This document shows positions 16,623 through 26,080 of a DNA stretch of 64,000 nt, in pieces (within the stretch, counting starts at the first letter, position 1; every line of letters starts with the position of its first letter). The notes below the pieces were generated by a model, which worked only from the letters and a program-made list of their open reading frames with translations, was not told where the DNA came from and did no database searches. Position numbers and translations under genes: made by a program. The DNA is from Bacteroidota bacterium (GTDB lineage: Bacteria; Bacteroidota; Bacteroidia; B-17B0; Aurantibacillaceae): assembly GCA_016708845.1 (NCBI GenBank), contig JADJFB010000002.1, positions 186,001 through 250,000 of the forward strand, read 5' to 3'.

Positions 16623-17779
16623 AACCAAATGTTGGAATGAATTTCCAAATAAACGAAAATCAACAAGCCATAGCGGATATGATTCGCAAATTTGGCAAAG
16701 AACATATCTATCCTAAAATGATGGAATGGGACGAGGCACAAACTTTCCCAGTAGATGTATTCAAAAAATTAGGAGAATTAGGACTAATGGGTGTTGTAGT
16801 ACCTGAAGAGTACGGCGGATCTGGATTATCATATACAGAATACGTGACAGCTATTATTGAGTTAAGTAAAATTTGTGGTTCTATAGGTTTATCTATGGCT
16901 GCTCACAACTCTTTATGTACTGGACATATTTTAGCTTTTGGTAATGATGCCCAAAAAGCAAAATATTTACCAAAATTAGCTACAGCTGAGTGGATTGGTG
17001 CTTGGGGCTTAACGGAAACAGGAACTGGTTCGGATGCTGGTGGAATGGCTACTACTGCTGTTAAAGATGGCGACTATTATGTATTAAATGGTTCAAAAAA
17101 CTTTATTACTCACGCTATTACAGGAAATGTAGCAGTAGTTATTGTTCGTACTGGAGAAAAAGGTGATAGCCATGGTATGTCTGCTTTCATTATCGAAAAA
17201 GGCACACCAGGTTTTAAATCTGGTAAAAAAGAAAATAAATTAGGAATGCGTGCCAGCGAAACTGCCGAATTAATCTTTGATAACTGTAGAGTTCACAAAG
17301 ATCAATTAATGGGCAAAGAAGGCGACGGCTTTATTCAAGCCATGAAAGTATTAGATGGCGGACGTATCTCTATTGCAGCATTAAGTTGTGGCATTGCTCG
17401 TGGTGCTTACGAATGCTCTGTAAAATATGCTAAAGAGCGTGAGCAATTTGGTAAACCAATTGCCCAATTTCAAGCAATTAGCTTTAAATTAGCTGATATG
17501 GCTACAGAATTAGAAGCAGCTGAATTATTGACTTTCAAAGCAGCCGACTTAAAAAACCGTCACCAAAAAATGACTAAAGAAGGTGCTTTTGCAAAATACT
17601 ACGCATCCGAAGTATGTGTTAGAAATGCAAATGAAGCCGTTCAAATTTTTGGAGGTTACGGATTTACAAAAGATTTCCCAGCAGAAAAATATTACCGTGA
17701 TAGTAAATTATGTACTATTGGTGAAGGAACTAGTGAAATTCAAAAATTAGTTATTAGTAGAGAATTATTGAAAGATTAA
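16604..17779 (+). CDS. Acyl-CoA dehydrogenase
   Basis: An FAD-dependent enzyme catalysing the first step of acyl-CoA beta-oxidation (2,3-desaturation). The length of 391 residues is normal. The motifs GAWGLTETGTGSDAGG and FGGYGFTKDFPAEKYYRD are both family signatures, and CTIGEGTSEIQ carries the catalytic Glu in the position of short/medium-chain enzymes. Chain-length specificity cannot be read. It overlaps apt and ends before a strong terminator at 17804. Confidence 0.94.
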   Translation: MSSAVLEPNVGMNFQINENQQAIADMIRKFGKEHIYPKMMEWDEAQTFPVDVFKKLGELGLMGVVVPEEYGGSGLSYTEYVTAIIELSKICGSIGLSMAAHNSLCTGHILAFGNDAQKAKYLPKLATAEWIGAWGLTETGTGSDAGGMATTAVKDGDYYVLNGSKNFITHAITGNVAVVIVRTGEKGDSHGMSAFIIEKGTPGFKSGKKENKLGMRASETAELIFDNCRVHKDQLMGKEGDGFIQAMKVLDGGRISIAALSCGIARGAYECSVKYAKEREQFGKPIAQFQAISFKLADMATELEAAELLTFKAADLKNRHQKMTKEGAFAKYYASEVCVRNANEAVQIFGGYGFTKDFPAEKYYRDSKLCTIGEGTSEIQKLVISRELLKD

Positions 17780-17803
17780 TTATCTAATTAAATCAATATG
17801 AAA

Positions 17804-17827
17804 ATTGCCCGATGGATATCGGGCAAT
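17804..17827 (+). terminator. Terminator after the acyl-CoA dehydrogenase
   Basis: A 10-bp stem attgcccgat / atcgggcaat with a 4-base loop is followed by an uninterrupted T-run. Confidence 0.9.
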
Positions 17828-17854
17828 TTTTTTTGTATATAATCGTTTCTTAGA

Positions 17855-18584
17855 ATGATATCTACAGAAAAAATCATCTTATTATCTTGTTTCTTTATTT
17901 CTCAACTAAAAGCACTAAATAACTATATCAGAAGTTATATATAAACTCCCTAATAAAATAGATTTACCCCTACTTCACTTCAAAAGAAATCAGTTATCAC
18001 AAATTATATTTAAGGATGGGACAAGCATTAATCCTAAATTCAAAAGTATCAACCCTTATGATAAAATAGAATATCCAAAAGCAAAGACAATTATCTATTT
18101 TACACCAACTAAACTTTTCCAAAATCACATTGCATTTGCATACGAGTATATCTTTCGGAAAAACATTGTAGGAATAAGAATCCCAGCCAGCGTTAGCTTT
18201 ATGGATGCTTACACATTAAAACCTCAAGGGGCATTTTTGCACAGAACAGATATTCACCGAACATTTACCACAGGTATTGATATTAATTTTTATCCTCTTC
18301 GGCTAGGCAAAATAAAGTATGTAACTGGTATTGGGTTTCAATTCGCTCAATTTGCGCACCGTTATTATCCTAACTACTATGGTTCCTATTATTTAAGAGA
18401 ACCTAAAATTGGGACAGGCAATCACTATTCCTTTGTTATTAATAATGGTATTATTAGTCAAGTAACTAAACACCTTATTATTTGTGGAACAATAGGCACA
18501 GGATCTCAAATTGAAATAGGGCCGTATTACCAAACGGCAGGCCTACGTTTAAATACAACAATTAATATAGGTTATACATTTTAA
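17855..18584 (+). pseudogene. Probable outer-membrane beta-barrel protein, frameshifted
   Basis: The ATG at 17855 encodes a hydrophobic signal-like start (IILLSCFFISQLKA), then a frameshift at about 17915-17935 leads into a long frame that runs to 18584. This reads ...LPLLHFKRNQLSQIIFKDG and on to barrel-like strands ending INIGYTF, a C-terminal Phe as in outer-membrane barrels. The intact portion from an internal ATG at 18201 is only 127 residues. No family was recognised. It ends at the strong hairpin at 18591. Confidence 0.55.
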
Positions 18585-18590
18585 AACAAA

Positions 18591-18618
18591 AAAAGCTTCG
18601 CTAAATAGCGAAGCTTTT
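18591..18618. terminator. Bidirectional terminator
   Basis: A 13-bp perfect stem aaaagcttcgcta / tagcgaagctttt with a two-base loop, between convergent genes. Confidence 0.9.
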
Positions 18619-18635
18619 TAAATAAAATTATTATA

Positions 18636-19622
18636 TTACCAACCTAAAACCCAAGAGAAAATTAGAGGCGCAACAATCGTTGCATCACTTTCTACAATAA
18701 ATTTAGGTGTGTGAATATCTAATTTACCCCAAGTAATTTTTTCGTTTGGAACAGCTCCTGAATAAGAACCGTAAGAAGTTGTTGAATCTGAAATTTGACA
18801 GAAATAACTCCAGAAAGGCACATCATGCATTTCCATATCTTGATATAACATTGGAACAACACAGATAGGGAAATCTCCAGCAATACCTCCTCCAATTTGA
18901 AAGAAGCCAACTCCTTTTCCACCGCTATTTTTTGGATACCAATCCGCTAACCATGCCATGTATTCAATACCGCTTTTCATGGTGCTAGCTTTAATTTCGC
19001 CTTTAATTACATAGGAAGCAAAAATATTACCCATTGTACTATCTTCCCATCCTGGAACAACGATAGGTAAGTTTTTTTCAGCTGCTGCTAACATCCAACT
19101 ATCTTTTGGATCAATTTCGTAGTATTGCTTTAACTCACCACTTAATAAAATTTTGTACATATATTCATGTGGAAAATAGCGCTCGCCTGCTGTATCAGCA
19201 TCTTTCCAGATTTTATGAATATGTTTTTGTAAACGTCGGAAAGCTTCTTCTTCAGGAATACAAGTATCTGTAACACGGTTATAATGATTTTCTAATAAAT
19301 CCCACTCTTCTTGAGGTGATAAATCACGGTAATTAGGTACACGTTTGTAGTGACTATGAGCTACTAAGTTCATAATATCTTCTTCTAAGTTAGCACCGGT
19401 ACAAGAGATAATATCAATTTTACCTTGACGAATCATTTCTGCTAATGATTTACCTAACTCAGCTGTACTCATAGCACCAGCTAAAGTCACCATCATTTTA
19501 CCTCCTTCAGTTAAATGTGTTTCGTAACCTTTAGCAGCATCTACTAAAGCCGCCGCGTTAAAATGTTTATAATGATGTTCTATAAATTTAGAAATTGGTC
19601 CTTTGTTAGCTGCTGTTGACAT
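18636..19622 (-). CDS. Deoxyhypusine synthase-like protein
   Basis: A 328-residue NAD-dependent enzyme of the deoxyhypusine synthase family, starting MSTAANKGPISKFIEHHY; a longer frame to 19646 exists but is not supported. SCTGANLEEDIMN and the C-terminal DSTTSYGSYSGAVPNEKITWGK resemble the active-site region with its substrate Lys. Bacteria lack eIF5A, so the bacterial branch is thought to act on polyamines, for example forming homospermidine, or on an unknown target. The promoter -7 box reads TAAATTTG on the minus strand at 19644-19651. Confidence 0.9.
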   Translation of the reverse strand: MSTAANKGPISKFIEHHYKHFNAAALVDAAKGYETHLTEGGKMMVTLAGAMSTAELGKSLAEMIRQGKIDIISCTGANLEEDIMNLVAHSHYKRVPNYRDLSPQEEWDLLENHYNRVTDTCIPEEEAFRRLQKHIHKIWKDADTAGERYFPHEYMYKILLSGELKQYYEIDPKDSWMLAAAEKNLPIVVPGWEDSTMGNIFASYVIKGEIKASTMKSGIEYMAWLADWYPKNSGGKGVGFFQIGGGIAGDFPICVVPMLYQDMEMHDVPFWSYFCQISDSTTSYGSYSGAVPNEKITWGKLDIHTPKFIVESDATIVAPLIFSWVLGW

Positions 19623-19703
19623 ATTAATTGTTTTTAAGTGGCGCAAATTTAGTATTTATCGTGTAATATTTATGTTAACAAGCTACTTTATTCCATAAAA
19701 AAA

Positions 19704-19728
19704 CCTCGTATCAAACGAGGCTTTTTTT
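19704..19728. terminator. Terminator
   Basis: The stem cctcgt / acgagg is flanked by A7 on the left and T7 after a C on the right. It separates the lipoprotein gene at 19744 from the upstream region of the DHS-like gene. Confidence 0.75.
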
Positions 19729-19743
19729 ATATGCTGAGAAGTA

Positions 19744-20574
19744 TTACTTCTTAATTTTAAATTCATAGTAATCATTGTCTTTACCAGCCACATCTACAAT
19801 ATCTGTAATTCTTATAACAGCATATTTATTAGTTGATACACTTCCTAATTTTGTAATAATAATATCGCCTACAGCTAAATTATATAATACAGAATATTTT
19901 ACACCTGTTGTATAAGCACTAATAGCAGTAGAATCTGTTGCATTAGCATAATCAAAACCATTATATAACACAAATTTGCCACCAGCAGGCGATCTCCACT
20001 CTTTTGATAGAGTTGTATTTGTTCCTGAGTAATCTTGAATATCTCTAGAAGCTGTATCAGCTGTTAATGAAAACTCACCTGAATTTGTTTCCAAATTATA
20101 GGCATCATGATTAACAGATGTGTTTGAATACATCAAATGTCCTGCTGTTTCAGTTAATACAATGGCTTGGCTAGCTGCTGCTGCTGCAACATAAAGTCGT
20201 TTAGCGGTTCCTCCAGTTTTTCCTTTAGAATTTTCTGCTTTAAAATCAAATACTACAGATTTTCCTGCTAAGTTAGCTGGTATTCTAAAATAAAAGTTAA
20301 ATGTTGTACCTATTGAAGAAACCGAAGAATCTAATGCAATATTGGGAGTTTCATTATCAACTGTTGAAGTTATTGTTACTTTGGATAATGCTATTTCTGA
20401 AGAAACAGTTACTTTAAAGGTAATAAGATCACCAACATTTCCATAATAATACAATGGTTCTGGAGACACAGATACAATAGGACTTGTGTCTTTATCTTTT
20501 TTACAACTATAAAAAACAAAGCATAAGGCCAAAACTGATAATAAGGCTAGAGAAAATAATTTTTTTTGTTTCAT
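19744..20574 (-). CDS. Hypothetical lipoprotein
   Basis: A 276-residue predicted lipoprotein. The signal sequence ends in a lipobox FYSC with Cys24 followed by KKDKD, the common Bacteroidota outer-membrane lipoprotein start. The next ~90 residues look like an Ig-type beta domain (VGDLITFKVTVSSEIALSKV), followed by a second beta-rich domain with VLYNGFDYANATDS and a VGDIIITKLG segment. I do not recognise the family. It has its own terminators on both sides, so it is probably monocistronic. Confidence 0.8.
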   Translation of the reverse strand: MKQKKLFSLALLSVLALCFVFYSCKKDKDTSPIVSVSPEPLYYYGNVGDLITFKVTVSSEIALSKVTITSTVDNETPNIALDSSVSSIGTTFNFYFRIPANLAGKSVVFDFKAENSKGKTGGTAKRLYVAAAAASQAIVLTETAGHLMYSNTSVNHDAYNLETNSGEFSLTADTASRDIQDYSGTNTTLSKEWRSPAGGKFVLYNGFDYANATDSTAISAYTTGVKYSVLYNLAVGDIIITKLGSVSTNKYAVIRITDIVDVAGKDNDYYEFKIKK

Positions 20575-20604
20575 TTTTATTTTAAATTAATACTATAAAA
20601 TTAA

Positions 20605-20638
20605 AAAAAGACCTACATCAATTTTGATGTAGGTCTTT
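20605..20638. terminator. Bidirectional terminator
   Basis: A long perfect stem, aaaaagacctacatcaa pairing with ttgatgtaggtcttttt, between two same-strand lipoprotein genes. Confidence 0.9.
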
Positions 20639-20660
20639 TTTTATTAACAAAGTAATTAGC

Positions 20661-21065
20661 TTACTTTGTTTTAATTTTGAAAGCTTTCGCTCTAACTTTT
20701 AGAGTTACTTTTCTTCCTAAAAAAGCTTGATTTGTTGTACTTTCAGATGAAAGAGGTAAAACGAAATCAGCATCTGGTTTTTGATTTAAGGCATCATATA
20801 ACGCATTGTTATATGCTCTATCAAGAGTAACACCGCCTAATAAACCACCAGTGCTAGCAGTATGGTTTCTTCTTCCACCGTAAGGTATCCCTAAGAAATA
20901 ATACTGAGTTGCTGTTCCTGCTACTTCACCTACATAATCCAAATCTGAACTTTGAAAGTTCACTCTTGCTTCTATTTGTGCACCAGCAATCGTTTTGTTG
21001 CGCATAGTACAAGAACTAGCAAGCAACAATACCGAAAAAGTGCTTAATATTAATATTTTTTTCAT
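20661..21065 (-). CDS. Small hypothetical lipoprotein
   Basis: A 134-residue protein with a lipoprotein signal (LLASSC, Cys19). The mature part reads AQIEARVNFQSSDLDYVGEV, then YYFLGIPYGG and RAYNNALYDALNQKPDADF. This layout resembles small TRL/DUF6567-like Bacteroidota lipoproteins, but the match is from memory and unconfirmed. It lies 44 bases downstream of the barrel gene at 21110-21966 and is probably in one transcript with it. Confidence 0.75.
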   Translation of the reverse strand: MKKILILSTFSVLLLASSCTMRNKTIAGAQIEARVNFQSSDLDYVGEVAGTATQYYFLGIPYGGRRNHTASTGGLLGGVTLDRAYNNALYDALNQKPDADFVLPLSSESTTNQAFLGRKVTLKVRAKAFKIKTK

Positions 21066-21109
21066 ATGTATGTATTCTTTTTAATTATTATTACTAAACT
21101 ATATTAATA

Positions 21110-21966
21110 TTATCTAGCGAAATAGATATGTAAAACAATTCTAACGTCTTGGTTAGTGTTTGCGTTAAATTCTCTTCTGCTTAATTTAGAGTATTTTGCA
21201 GATGTTGCTCCAACAGCATTACTAGATTGCTCTTCTTTGTATTTTACAGAATAAGAAGTTGTTCCTGCAGTTACATCTTGTTTCACTTTAGTAACTCCAC
21301 CAAATGTCCATTTAGCATTCCATCCATATTCTAAACCAATAGACATAGGTAAATGACCTAAAAATACATTGAAACCAGTAATCACACTAAACCAACATTA
21401 GTAGTGTTAGTTTTTCTGTTTGTGAAATTTTTATCTCCATTCGCGTAAGTGTAATTTTTTATAGATTTGTCGCTACCGAATCCTAAATATAAATCTGCAC
21501 CAACATAAGCATCAAAAATATTTGCTGCTACGAAATGCTTCTCAATACCTGGAACGATTTCATACATTCTCTCAACAGTTTTATCTTTTACATCAGTAAA
21601 ATTATCATAAAGAGGAGATAAATTATTAGCAGTTGACGGAGCGTAAACTGCTGAAGAGTCAGCACCTGTACCTTTAACTGTTAAGTTTTTGTTCATGAAA
21701 CGAATTCCTGCGCGGATTACGATATCATCAGATTTGTAATACTTGTAAGTTAAAATGTTACCTGACTGTAAAGCATTACCTGAAAATAATTTTGCAGTCA
21801 TGCCTGAGTCGTTAGCTAAAGATGTTCCTAGAACGAAAGCCATATCACCAGCCTTTGGTCTAGCACCATATTTAATTACAGTCTCATCATTTTCTCTTGT
21901 TGAAAGCTGCGCAAAAGCAGAGGTTACCCCAAATGCCATTGCAATCATTAGTGCTGATTTTTTCAT
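21110..21966 (-). pseudogene. Outer-membrane beta-barrel protein, one-base frameshift
   Basis: A signal peptide (MKKSALMIAMAFGVTSAFAQ, cleavage after AQ) is followed by amphipathic strands such as LTYKYYKSDDIVIRAGIRF and a turn IFDAYVGADLYLGFGSDKS. The first frame ends at about 21382 after NTTNVGLV. The second continues with ITGFNVFLGHLPMSIGLEYGW and ends in a strand closing VRIVLHIYFAR. One missing base restores a ~285-residue barrel. The function is unknown. A -7-like TACATTTG lies on the minus strand at 22048-22055, giving a leader of about 75 bases. Confidence 0.75.
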
Positions 21967-22131
21967 AAATTGTTTTTTTAGTTTAATTTAATTGTTTTTT
22001 TACTTTATCTGATATTAAGTTGCACACCAATATCAAATTTGGTACCGCAAATGTACGTATTAAATATAAAATGCCAAATTCGTACAAATTTTATATTATA
22101 AACATCTCGCGGTTAATAATTTGAATTTTAA

Positions 22132-22809
22132 CTAGGATTTATTTTGAAGCATTGGTACAAACTTAAATTTACCAAAGGCTTGTTTATTATATTCAGTGGC
22201 TGATTTTTTTACGATGACATTCATTACCTGTTCTTCGCCTTCACCTAGTGGTATTACTAAAATACCTCCAATAACTAATTGCGCTAGTAATTCTTCTGGT
22301 ATATAAGGAGCCGCCGCAGTAACAATAATTTTATCAAATGGAGCAAATTGAGGCATTCCTTTATAACCATCTCCATAAACCAATTTGGCACCTTTATAAC
22401 CTAATAAGGGTAAAAACACTTTAGTTTTATCAAATAATTCTTTCTGGCGCTCTATCGAATACACCTTTGCTCCCATTTCTAATAAAACCGCTGTTTGATA
22501 ACCGCAGCCCGTACCTATTTCTAGTACTTTCTCTCCTTTTACGATGTTTAGCTTTTCTGTTTGAAAAGCCACTGTAAATGGATGAGAAATAGTTTGTCCT
22601 GCCCCAATTTTCAAGGCTTTATCTGAATAAGCATGATCTAATAAGGCAGGGCGCTCAGTAGATTGATCAAAAAATAAGTGGCGAGGGATTTTTAATATCG
22701 AATTTAAAACTGACTGACTCGTAATTCCCTTTTCTTTTAACTGTTCAACCAATCGTTTTCTCTTTCCTTGGTATAAATATTCGTCTTCTTTATTTGTATT
22801 AAGTAACAT
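22132..22809 (-). CDS. pcm: Protein-L-isoaspartate O-methyltransferase
   Basis: Methylates L-isoaspartyl residues of damaged proteins using SAM, starting their repair. The 225-residue protein has the PCMT pre-motif GAGQTISHPFTVAFQTE, the SAM-binding motif LEIGTGCGYQTAVL and the post-motif KIIVTAAAPYIPE. It is cytoplasmic with no signal peptide. It is divergent from the truncated oxidoreductase gene at 22874. Confidence 0.95.
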   Translation of the reverse strand: MLLNTNKEDEYLYQGKRKRLVEQLKEKGITSQSVLNSILKIPRHLFFDQSTERPALLDHAYSDKALKIGAGQTISHPFTVAFQTEKLNIVKGEKVLEIGTGCGYQTAVLLEMGAKVYSIERQKELFDKTKVFLPLLGYKGAKLVYGDGYKGMPQFAPFDKIIVTAAAPYIPEELLAQLVIGGILVIPLGEGEEQVMNVIVKKSATEYNKQAFGKFKFVPMLQNKS

Positions 22810-22873
22810 GTGTTAAATCTAATTATAATAAACAATCCAGTTTTAATATAAAAAATTGATTTCTAACAATTAG

Positions 22874-23587
22874 TTTTTAATAGGTACTACTGATAATCCA
22901 GATGACACTAAAGTTTTAATAAATTTAGCTAAAGAAGCAGGCGTTATTGTTCAAATTGGCCATGTAGAACGCTTTAATCCTGCGTTTACAGCGGCTAAAG
23001 ACTATTTTGAAAACCCAACATTTATTGAAATAGAGCGATTAGCATGTTACAACTCCAGAGGGACAGATGTTTCGGTTGTATTAGATTTAATGATACACGA
23101 CATTGATTTATTATTAAACTCCGTTAAAAGTAAAATCCGTAAAATATCTGCTTCAGGCGCTTCAGTTATTAGCAAAACAGCCGATTGGGCTAAAGTGAGA
23201 ATAGATTTTGATAATGGATGCGTCGCCAATTTAACTGCCAATCGCGTGTCAGTTAGTAATGTTCGAAAAATGACTGTGTTTCAAAAAAACACCTTTATAC
23301 ATGTTGATTTACTAAACAAAACAACTAACATTCAGAAGATTAATCCTATTACTTCTCATACAAACCAAAAAGGTATAGTATTAAATCCTGGAGTTGGTTT
23401 ACAGCAATTTGAAATGCTTCAAAATCAACCTATTATTCATCCTGTAAACGCTATCAAAACAGAGTTAGAGATTTTTTATAAGAGTATTGCCGAAAATTTT
23501 CCATTGGCAGTTTCTTTGGCTGATGCTGAAATTGCGCTACAAGTGGTTAAAGAAATTGAATTGCAAATCAATCCTCACAAAAAATAA
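22874..23587 (+). pseudogene. Gfo/Idh/MocA-family oxidoreductase, N-terminus missing
   Basis: The frame is open from 22874 without a start codon and begins in mid-domain (TTDNPDDTKVLINLAKEAG, then VIVQIGHVERFNPAF, the family's conserved segment at about residue 120). LDLMIHDIDLL with its catalytic-region His/Asp follows, and the C-terminal domain runs to a normal end. The first ~100 residues, which hold the NAD(P)-binding GxGxxG, are not found between here and pcm. This looks like a real deletion or misjoin, not a single-base error. The family oxidises or reduces sugars, fitting the polysaccharide genes downstream. Confidence 0.82.
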
Positions 23588-23662
23588 CCATTCTAAAAAA
23601 ATTAATTATTTTTTTTCTTTCTTAATACAATAAGTGCTTTATATTTACGTTCTAATACCAAT

Positions 23663-24520
23663 ATGCGTCGATATTTACTGTACTTTTTACTGTTTTGTAA
23701 CTTAATATTCTTTGTTTCTTGTAAAAAAGATAAGTTGAAAGCTCCCAAAGCATCGTTTTTGGTGGTTGATAATGCTTCGTTAAAAACAGTTGCCAGCCTT
23801 AATCAAGGTGTCAATAGCCACAAAATTGTTGATATTTGGTATTATGTAGACGGCGAATTTAAAGGAGTTTTTCCCGTTGGAAGTGTGATGCCAATAGTAG
23901 CTGATGGTAATGCGAGAATTACCTTATTTGCTGGTATAAAAAATAATGGTATTTCTTCTACCAGATTACCTTATGCGGTTTATAATTCTAAAACCTATAA
24001 TTTAGATATTGAACCTGGCAAAACCTACACACTTTCTCCTGAATTTGAATACAATTCAACCGCATTTTTTTACTATGCGGATGGTTTAGATGGCTTTGGC
24101 ACTGGTAGTTATTTTAATGCAGGTAATACAAATTGCCAATACACATTAGATCCAACCAAGGTATTTAGTGGTGCTGGTAGTATAATTATGACAATGACTG
24201 ATGCTGTTCCTACCACTTCATTAGTTCAAGCCAATAGCTATTATTTACCTGATGGCGGCGCTACCATTTATGTAGAATTAGATTATAAATGCAATCAGGA
24301 ATTTAATGTTGGTGTTATTGGAATTGATACAGGTATACAGGATAAAAGAAATGTTTTGACAATCGCCCCATCTGACGAATGGAATCATATATACATTCAG
24401 CTAACTAGCACCGTTAGCACCCCTCCAACTTATGGAGCATACAAAGTATTTATTGAAGCAACTAAAAATACAACTTCGCCTGAAATATATTTAGATAACG
24501 TCAAACTCATATATCAATAA
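23663..24520 (+). CDS. Hypothetical lipoprotein in the polysaccharide cluster
   Basis: A 285-residue predicted lipoprotein: signal peptide, then FVSC with Cys21 and KKDK. An N-terminal beta domain (~30-120) is followed by a domain with a jelly-roll-like ending (PEIYLDNVKLIY), a pattern seen in carbohydrate-binding modules. The stop codon directly abuts the GTG start of the sugar transferase, so the two are translationally coupled. I do not recognise the family. A surface role linked to the polysaccharide is an inference. Confidence 0.8.
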   Translation: MRRYLLYFLLFCNLIFFVSCKKDKLKAPKASFLVVDNASLKTVASLNQGVNSHKIVDIWYYVDGEFKGVFPVGSVMPIVADGNARITLFAGIKNNGISSTRLPYAVYNSKTYNLDIEPGKTYTLSPEFEYNSTAFFYYADGLDGFGTGSYFNAGNTNCQYTLDPTKVFSGAGSIIMTMTDAVPTTSLVQANSYYLPDGGATIYVELDYKCNQEFNVGVIGIDTGIQDKRNVLTIAPSDEWNHIYIQLTSTVSTPPTYGAYKVFIEATKNTTSPEIYLDNVKLIYQ

Positions 24521-25942
24521 GTGAACAAGGCTCTACAAACATTTAAATACGTGTTTGCTGATTATATATCAGCTTGTTTAGCGTGGAGTTTATTTTACTT
24601 ATATCGTAAATTTTACATTGAACCTGATAAATTTGGCGTTGATCCTGAAAAGGTTTTTGATAGGCAATATGTTTTAGGAATGATTGTTTTGCCTTTAGGT
24701 TGGCTTTTGGCTTACTACCTAACGGGGTTTTACAAAAACATCTATCGAAAATCGCGTATCAACGAATTAATGCAAACTATTGCTACATCCATTATTGGAG
24801 TAACTTTTATTTTCTTTTTTATTTTATTAGATGACTTTGTATCGAGCTATAAAGCCTATTACAAAGTATACACGGTTTTATTTGCTTTACATTTTTTCAT
24901 TACCGCTGTTTTCAGATTTATCTTGTCTACCATTACCAACCACAAAATTAATAATGGCACCATAGGCTTTAATACCGTTATTATTGGTAGCAATCAACGT
25001 GCATTAAAAATTTATGAAGAAATTACCTCAAGTCATAAATCATCGGGTAATAAATTTATTGGCTTTATTCACTTAGATGAAAAAAATGGTTTCTCGGAAC
25101 AATTAAAACAACAATTACCTCATTTAGGCGAGTATAAAGACCTTAAAGAAATTGTTAACACACACCAAATTGAAGAAATAATTATTGCCATTGAATCCTG
25201 GGAACATGGCTACTTAGAAAAAATTATCAATGAGTTAAATGATTTTGAGGCCATCATCAAAATTATTCCTGATATGTACGATATTTTATCTGGTCAGGTA
25301 AAAATGAACTCCATTTCAGATACCGCATTAATTGTTATCAATAAGCAAGTAATGCCTAACTGGCAACAATCTGTAAAGCGGTTTATTGATGTAAGTGCCT
25401 CTGTGTTTGTATTAATTGCCTTTAGCTGGGTATATATTATTTTGATGATTTTAGTAAAATTGGATTCAAAAGGTCCTATATTTTTCAAACAAGAACGTAT
25501 TGGAAAAGATGGTAAACCTTTTTATATCATCAAATTCAGAACGATGTACACGGATGCCGAAAAACTAGGTCCTACTTTGTCAAAAGAAAATGACCCTCGA
25601 ATTACTAAAATTGGACGTTTTTTAAGAAAAGTACGTTTAGATGAAATTCCTCAATTTTATAATGTAATTATTGGTGATATGAGTTTGGTGGGGCCACGCC
25701 CTGAACGTAAATTTTTTATTGATAAAATTGTGGTTCACGCGCCACATTATGTGCATTTACATAGAGTAAGACCAGGAATTACAGGCTACGGACAGGTAAA
25801 ATATGGTTATGCCGAAAACATTGAGCAAATGGTATCTCGTGTAAAATTCGATTTATTATACATCGAAAACATGAGCTTGATTATTGACTTCAAAATCTTA
25901 ATTCATACTGTTTTAATCGTTGTTCAGGGACGAGGGAAGTAA
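24521..25942 (+). CDS. Polyprenyl-phosphate sugar phosphotransferase (WcaJ/PglC-type)
   Basis: Starts polysaccharide assembly by moving sugar-1-phosphate from a nucleotide sugar to undecaprenyl phosphate. The 473-residue protein has four N-terminal membrane helices (~1-140), a CoA-binding-like Rossmann domain (TVIIGSNQRAL), a fifth helix (~285-310) and the C-terminal bacterial sugar transferase domain. The latter includes FFKQERIGKDGKPF, KFRTM, LRKVRLDEIPQF and MSLVGPRPE. The start is GTG, immediately after the previous stop codon, and this is the only start that keeps the first helix. Confidence 0.93.
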   Translation: MNKALQTFKYVFADYISACLAWSLFYLYRKFYIEPDKFGVDPEKVFDRQYVLGMIVLPLGWLLAYYLTGFYKNIYRKSRINELMQTIATSIIGVTFIFFFILLDDFVSSYKAYYKVYTVLFALHFFITAVFRFILSTITNHKINNGTIGFNTVIIGSNQRALKIYEEITSSHKSSGNKFIGFIHLDEKNGFSEQLKQQLPHLGEYKDLKEIVNTHQIEEIIIAIESWEHGYLEKIINELNDFEAIIKIIPDMYDILSGQVKMNSISDTALIVINKQVMPNWQQSVKRFIDVSASVFVLIAFSWVYIILMILVKLDSKGPIFFKQERIGKDGKPFYIIKFRTMYTDAEKLGPTLSKENDPRITKIGRFLRKVRLDEIPQFYNVIIGDMSLVGPRPERKFFIDKIVVHAPHYVHLHRVRPGITGYGQVKYGYAENIEQMVSRVKFDLLYIENMSLIIDFKILIHTVLIVVQGRGK

Positions 25943-25944
25943 TT

Positions 25945-26040
25945 TACGAATGACGAAGTAGGAATTGCTGTTTTTAAACTAGAAAATTCGTACTTAGTAA
26001 ATCGCAACTCGTAATTCATAAATCGTACTTCACAAATCAA
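25945..26040. repeat. Intergenic tract of tcgtac/tacgaa words
   Basis: About 95 bases built from related words on both strands: tacgaatgacgaagta, attcgtacttagtaaatcg, tcgtaattcataaatcgtac and cttcacaaatc. They can pair as imperfect hairpins. The tract lies between the sugar transferase and rfbB and resembles decayed intergenic repeat DNA of Bacteroidota. No coding potential is seen. Confidence 0.45.
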
Positions 26041-26049
26041 AATTTTTAT

Positions 26050-26057
26050 TATATTCG
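26050..26057 (+). promoter_or_regulatory. Putative -7 element for rfbB
   Basis: TATATTCG, a variant of TAnnTTTG, lies 23 bases before the rfbB ATG. Confidence 0.4.
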
Positions 26058-26080
26058 TGACTGATTTCAATATTAAATAA

